From Christiangramia portivictoriae DSM 23547 (GTDB lineage Bacteria > Bacteroidota > Bacteroidia > Flavobacteriales > Flavobacteriaceae), in contig NZ_AUHF01000001.1 of NCBI RefSeq assembly GCF_000423045.1, positions 248,001-312,000 of the forward strand: a DNA stretch of 64,000 bases, given 5' to 3'. Position numbers and translations under genes: made by a program. The notes under the pieces were generated by a model. The model did not search any database. It was not told where the DNA came from and was given only the letters and a program-made list of their open reading frames with translations. Positions 62,969 through 64,000 of this stretch are shown here, piece by piece (position 1 is the stretch's first letter; each line of letters begins with the position of its first letter).

Positions 62969-64000
62969 TTGAAATTTAATACCAAAACGATACATGGAGG
63001 CCAGGAAAATATAGATCCTGCTTACGGTGCAGTCATGCCGCCAATCTACCAAACCACTACCTATTCTCAACGTTCCCCTGGGGAACACCAGGGTTATGAA
63101 TATTCCCGAAGTGCAAATCCTACGAGAAACGCACTGGAGAAATCCCTCGCCAGTCTTGAAAGTGGGGAATATGGTCTGGCATTTGGATCAGGGCTTGCAG
63201 CGATCGATGCGGTGCTTAAATTGTTTACACCCGGGGATGAAATCATCTCTACCAACGACCTTTATGGAGGATCCTATCGTTTGTTCACGAAGATTTTTGA
63301 AGGTCTTGGAATCAAATTCAAATTTGTAGGAATGCAGGCTGCGAAAGAGATCGAGCAGTATATTACTGAAAGAACGAAGCTTATCTGGGTGGAAACTCCT
63401 ACCAATCCTATGATGAACATCATCGATATTAAAGCAGTTTCAAAGCTTGCGAAAAAGCATGATCTGCTTTTAGCTGTTGATAATACTTTTGCCACTCCTT
63501 ACCTCCAGAGACCCTTGGAGCTCGGAGCCGACATTGTAATGCACAGCGCTACTAAATACCTGGGTGGTCATAGCGATGTGGTAATGGGTGGACTGGTGGT
63601 GAAGGACAAAGAAATTGCTGATAAACTCTATTTTATTCAGAATGCCAGTGGTGCGATTTGTGGTCCACAGGATAGTTTCCTGGTATTACGGGGCATTAAA
63701 ACCCTACATCTAAGAATGCAGCGACACTGCGAGAATGCACAAGCCATTGCAAAATTTTTAAGATCCAACGCCAAAATAAAGGACGTGTACTGGCCAGGCT
63801 TTGAAGACCATCCAAATCACGAGATCGCTAAAAGCCAAATGACTGGATTTGGAGGGATGATTTCCTTTAATACCAAGGAAAACACACTGGAAAGCGCGCG
63901 TAGGATCGTCGAAAAACTGAAAGTCTTTACGCTGGCAGAATCTCTTGGTGGCGTAGAATCTCTGGCAGGACATCCCGCCAGTATGACCCATGCCTCTATT
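62969..64000 (+). CDS. metB: Cystathionine gamma-synthase/lyase (C-terminus beyond window)
   Basis: A PLP-dependent Cys/Met-metabolism enzyme, cut at 344 codons. The cofactor lysine is K196 (SATKYLGGHSDVV), with D171 (VDNTFATPY) and the phosphate loop GSGLAAID. It either joins homoserine derivatives with cysteine or cleaves cystathionine; the sequence does not decide. The only supported start is TTG at 62969 (LKFNTKTIHGG), since an in-frame stop lies at 62933 and no ATG occurs before the conserved core. Confidence 0.9.
   Translation, partial: MKFNTKTIHGGQENIDPAYGAVMPPIYQTTTYSQRSPGEHQGYEYSRSANPTRNALEKSLASLESGEYGLAFGSGLAAIDAVLKLFTPGDEIISTNDLYGGSYRLFTKIFEGLGIKFKFVGMQAAKEIEQYITERTKLIWVETPTNPMMNIIDIKAVSKLAKKHDLLLAVDNTFATPYLQRPLELGADIVMHSATKYLGGHSDVVMGGLVVKDKEIADKLYFIQNASGAICGPQDSFLVLRGIKTLHLRMQRHCENAQAIAKFLRSNAKIKDVYWPGFEDHPNHEIAKSQMTGFGGMISFNTKENTLESARRIVEKLKVFTLAESLGGVESLAGHPASMTHASI

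Noticed and set aside
1-64000. tRNA, rRNA, CRISPR arrays, prophage or IS genes
   Set aside because: I looked for tRNA-like arms, regularly spaced direct repeats with unique spacers, and transposase or integrase motifs, and found none. The only tandem repeats are the TSP3 array and the three sRNA-like units.

Overview
The window is a gene-dense stretch of a bacterial chromosome that reads as Bacteroidota, most likely a marine Flavobacteriaceae close to Gramella/Christiangramia (genus is inference). Supporting signs: -7 promoter boxes of the form TAnnTTTG, often with TTTG about 19-20 bases upstream; A-rich sequence instead of strong Shine-Dalgarno sites before starts; several probable TTG/GTG starts; a complete MoxR-BatABCDE aerotolerance locus; an IPExxxVDY protein between rnc and pyk; OmpA with thrombospondin type-3 repeats; and many short lipoprotein signals ending in SC or GC. 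I see no rRNA, tRNA, CRISPR array, prophage or intact insertion sequence.

Layout. 0-6 kb: a partial OmpA-like porin, kbl and an AddA/RecB-like helicase-nuclease, all leftward, then sodA rightward. 6.6-7.3 kb: a gene-free region holding three tandem copies of a small leftward RNA-like unit. 7.3-11.3 kb: a purine cluster (purF; purN-rnhA-pfkB). 11.4-15.7 kb: acpP-fabF-rnc-IPExxxVDY-pyk. 15.8-20.2 kb: dinB, a short NAD-binding/CYTH/YciI operon, thioredoxin and a PAP2 phosphatase. 20.3-26.6 kb: an RND efflux operon (GbsR/MarR regulator, adaptor, pump, TolC) with a palindromic operator candidate in its promoter. 26.7-37 kb: phospholipase A, isoaspartyl peptidase, 3-hydroxyanthranilate dioxygenase with ALDH7, acyl-ACP desaturase, a phosphatase/AlbA_2/SDR operon and a DUF4382 lipoprotein.

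37.2-46.3 kb is the Bat operon: MoxR, DUF58, a two-helix BatD-like hybrid, BatA, BatB, BatC, BatD, BatE. 46.4-49 kb pairs a SulP transporter with a beta-carbonic anhydrase, probably for bicarbonate handling. 49-52.3 kb contains CvpA, a CREST/ceramidase-like membrane protein, pheS and two translationally coupled small genes, one of only 58 codons. 52.4-54.9 kb carries two exported proteins that share a beta-helix-like module with a conserved cysteine pair. 55-62.8 kb holds gpsA, a BON-LysM protein, nadD-gmk-yicC, a YheT hydrolase, a thioesterase, a DMT exporter and an ArsC/Spx-like protein. The window ends inside a rightward metB-like gene.

The best candidates for undescribed biology are the triplicated small RNA locus (6.7-7.2 kb), the shared cysteine-paired beta-helix module (52.4-54.9 kb), a 133-bp element bounded by 19-nt inverted arms (56.9-57.0 kb), and an orphan terminator that implies an unannotated short transcript (56.27-56.30 kb).
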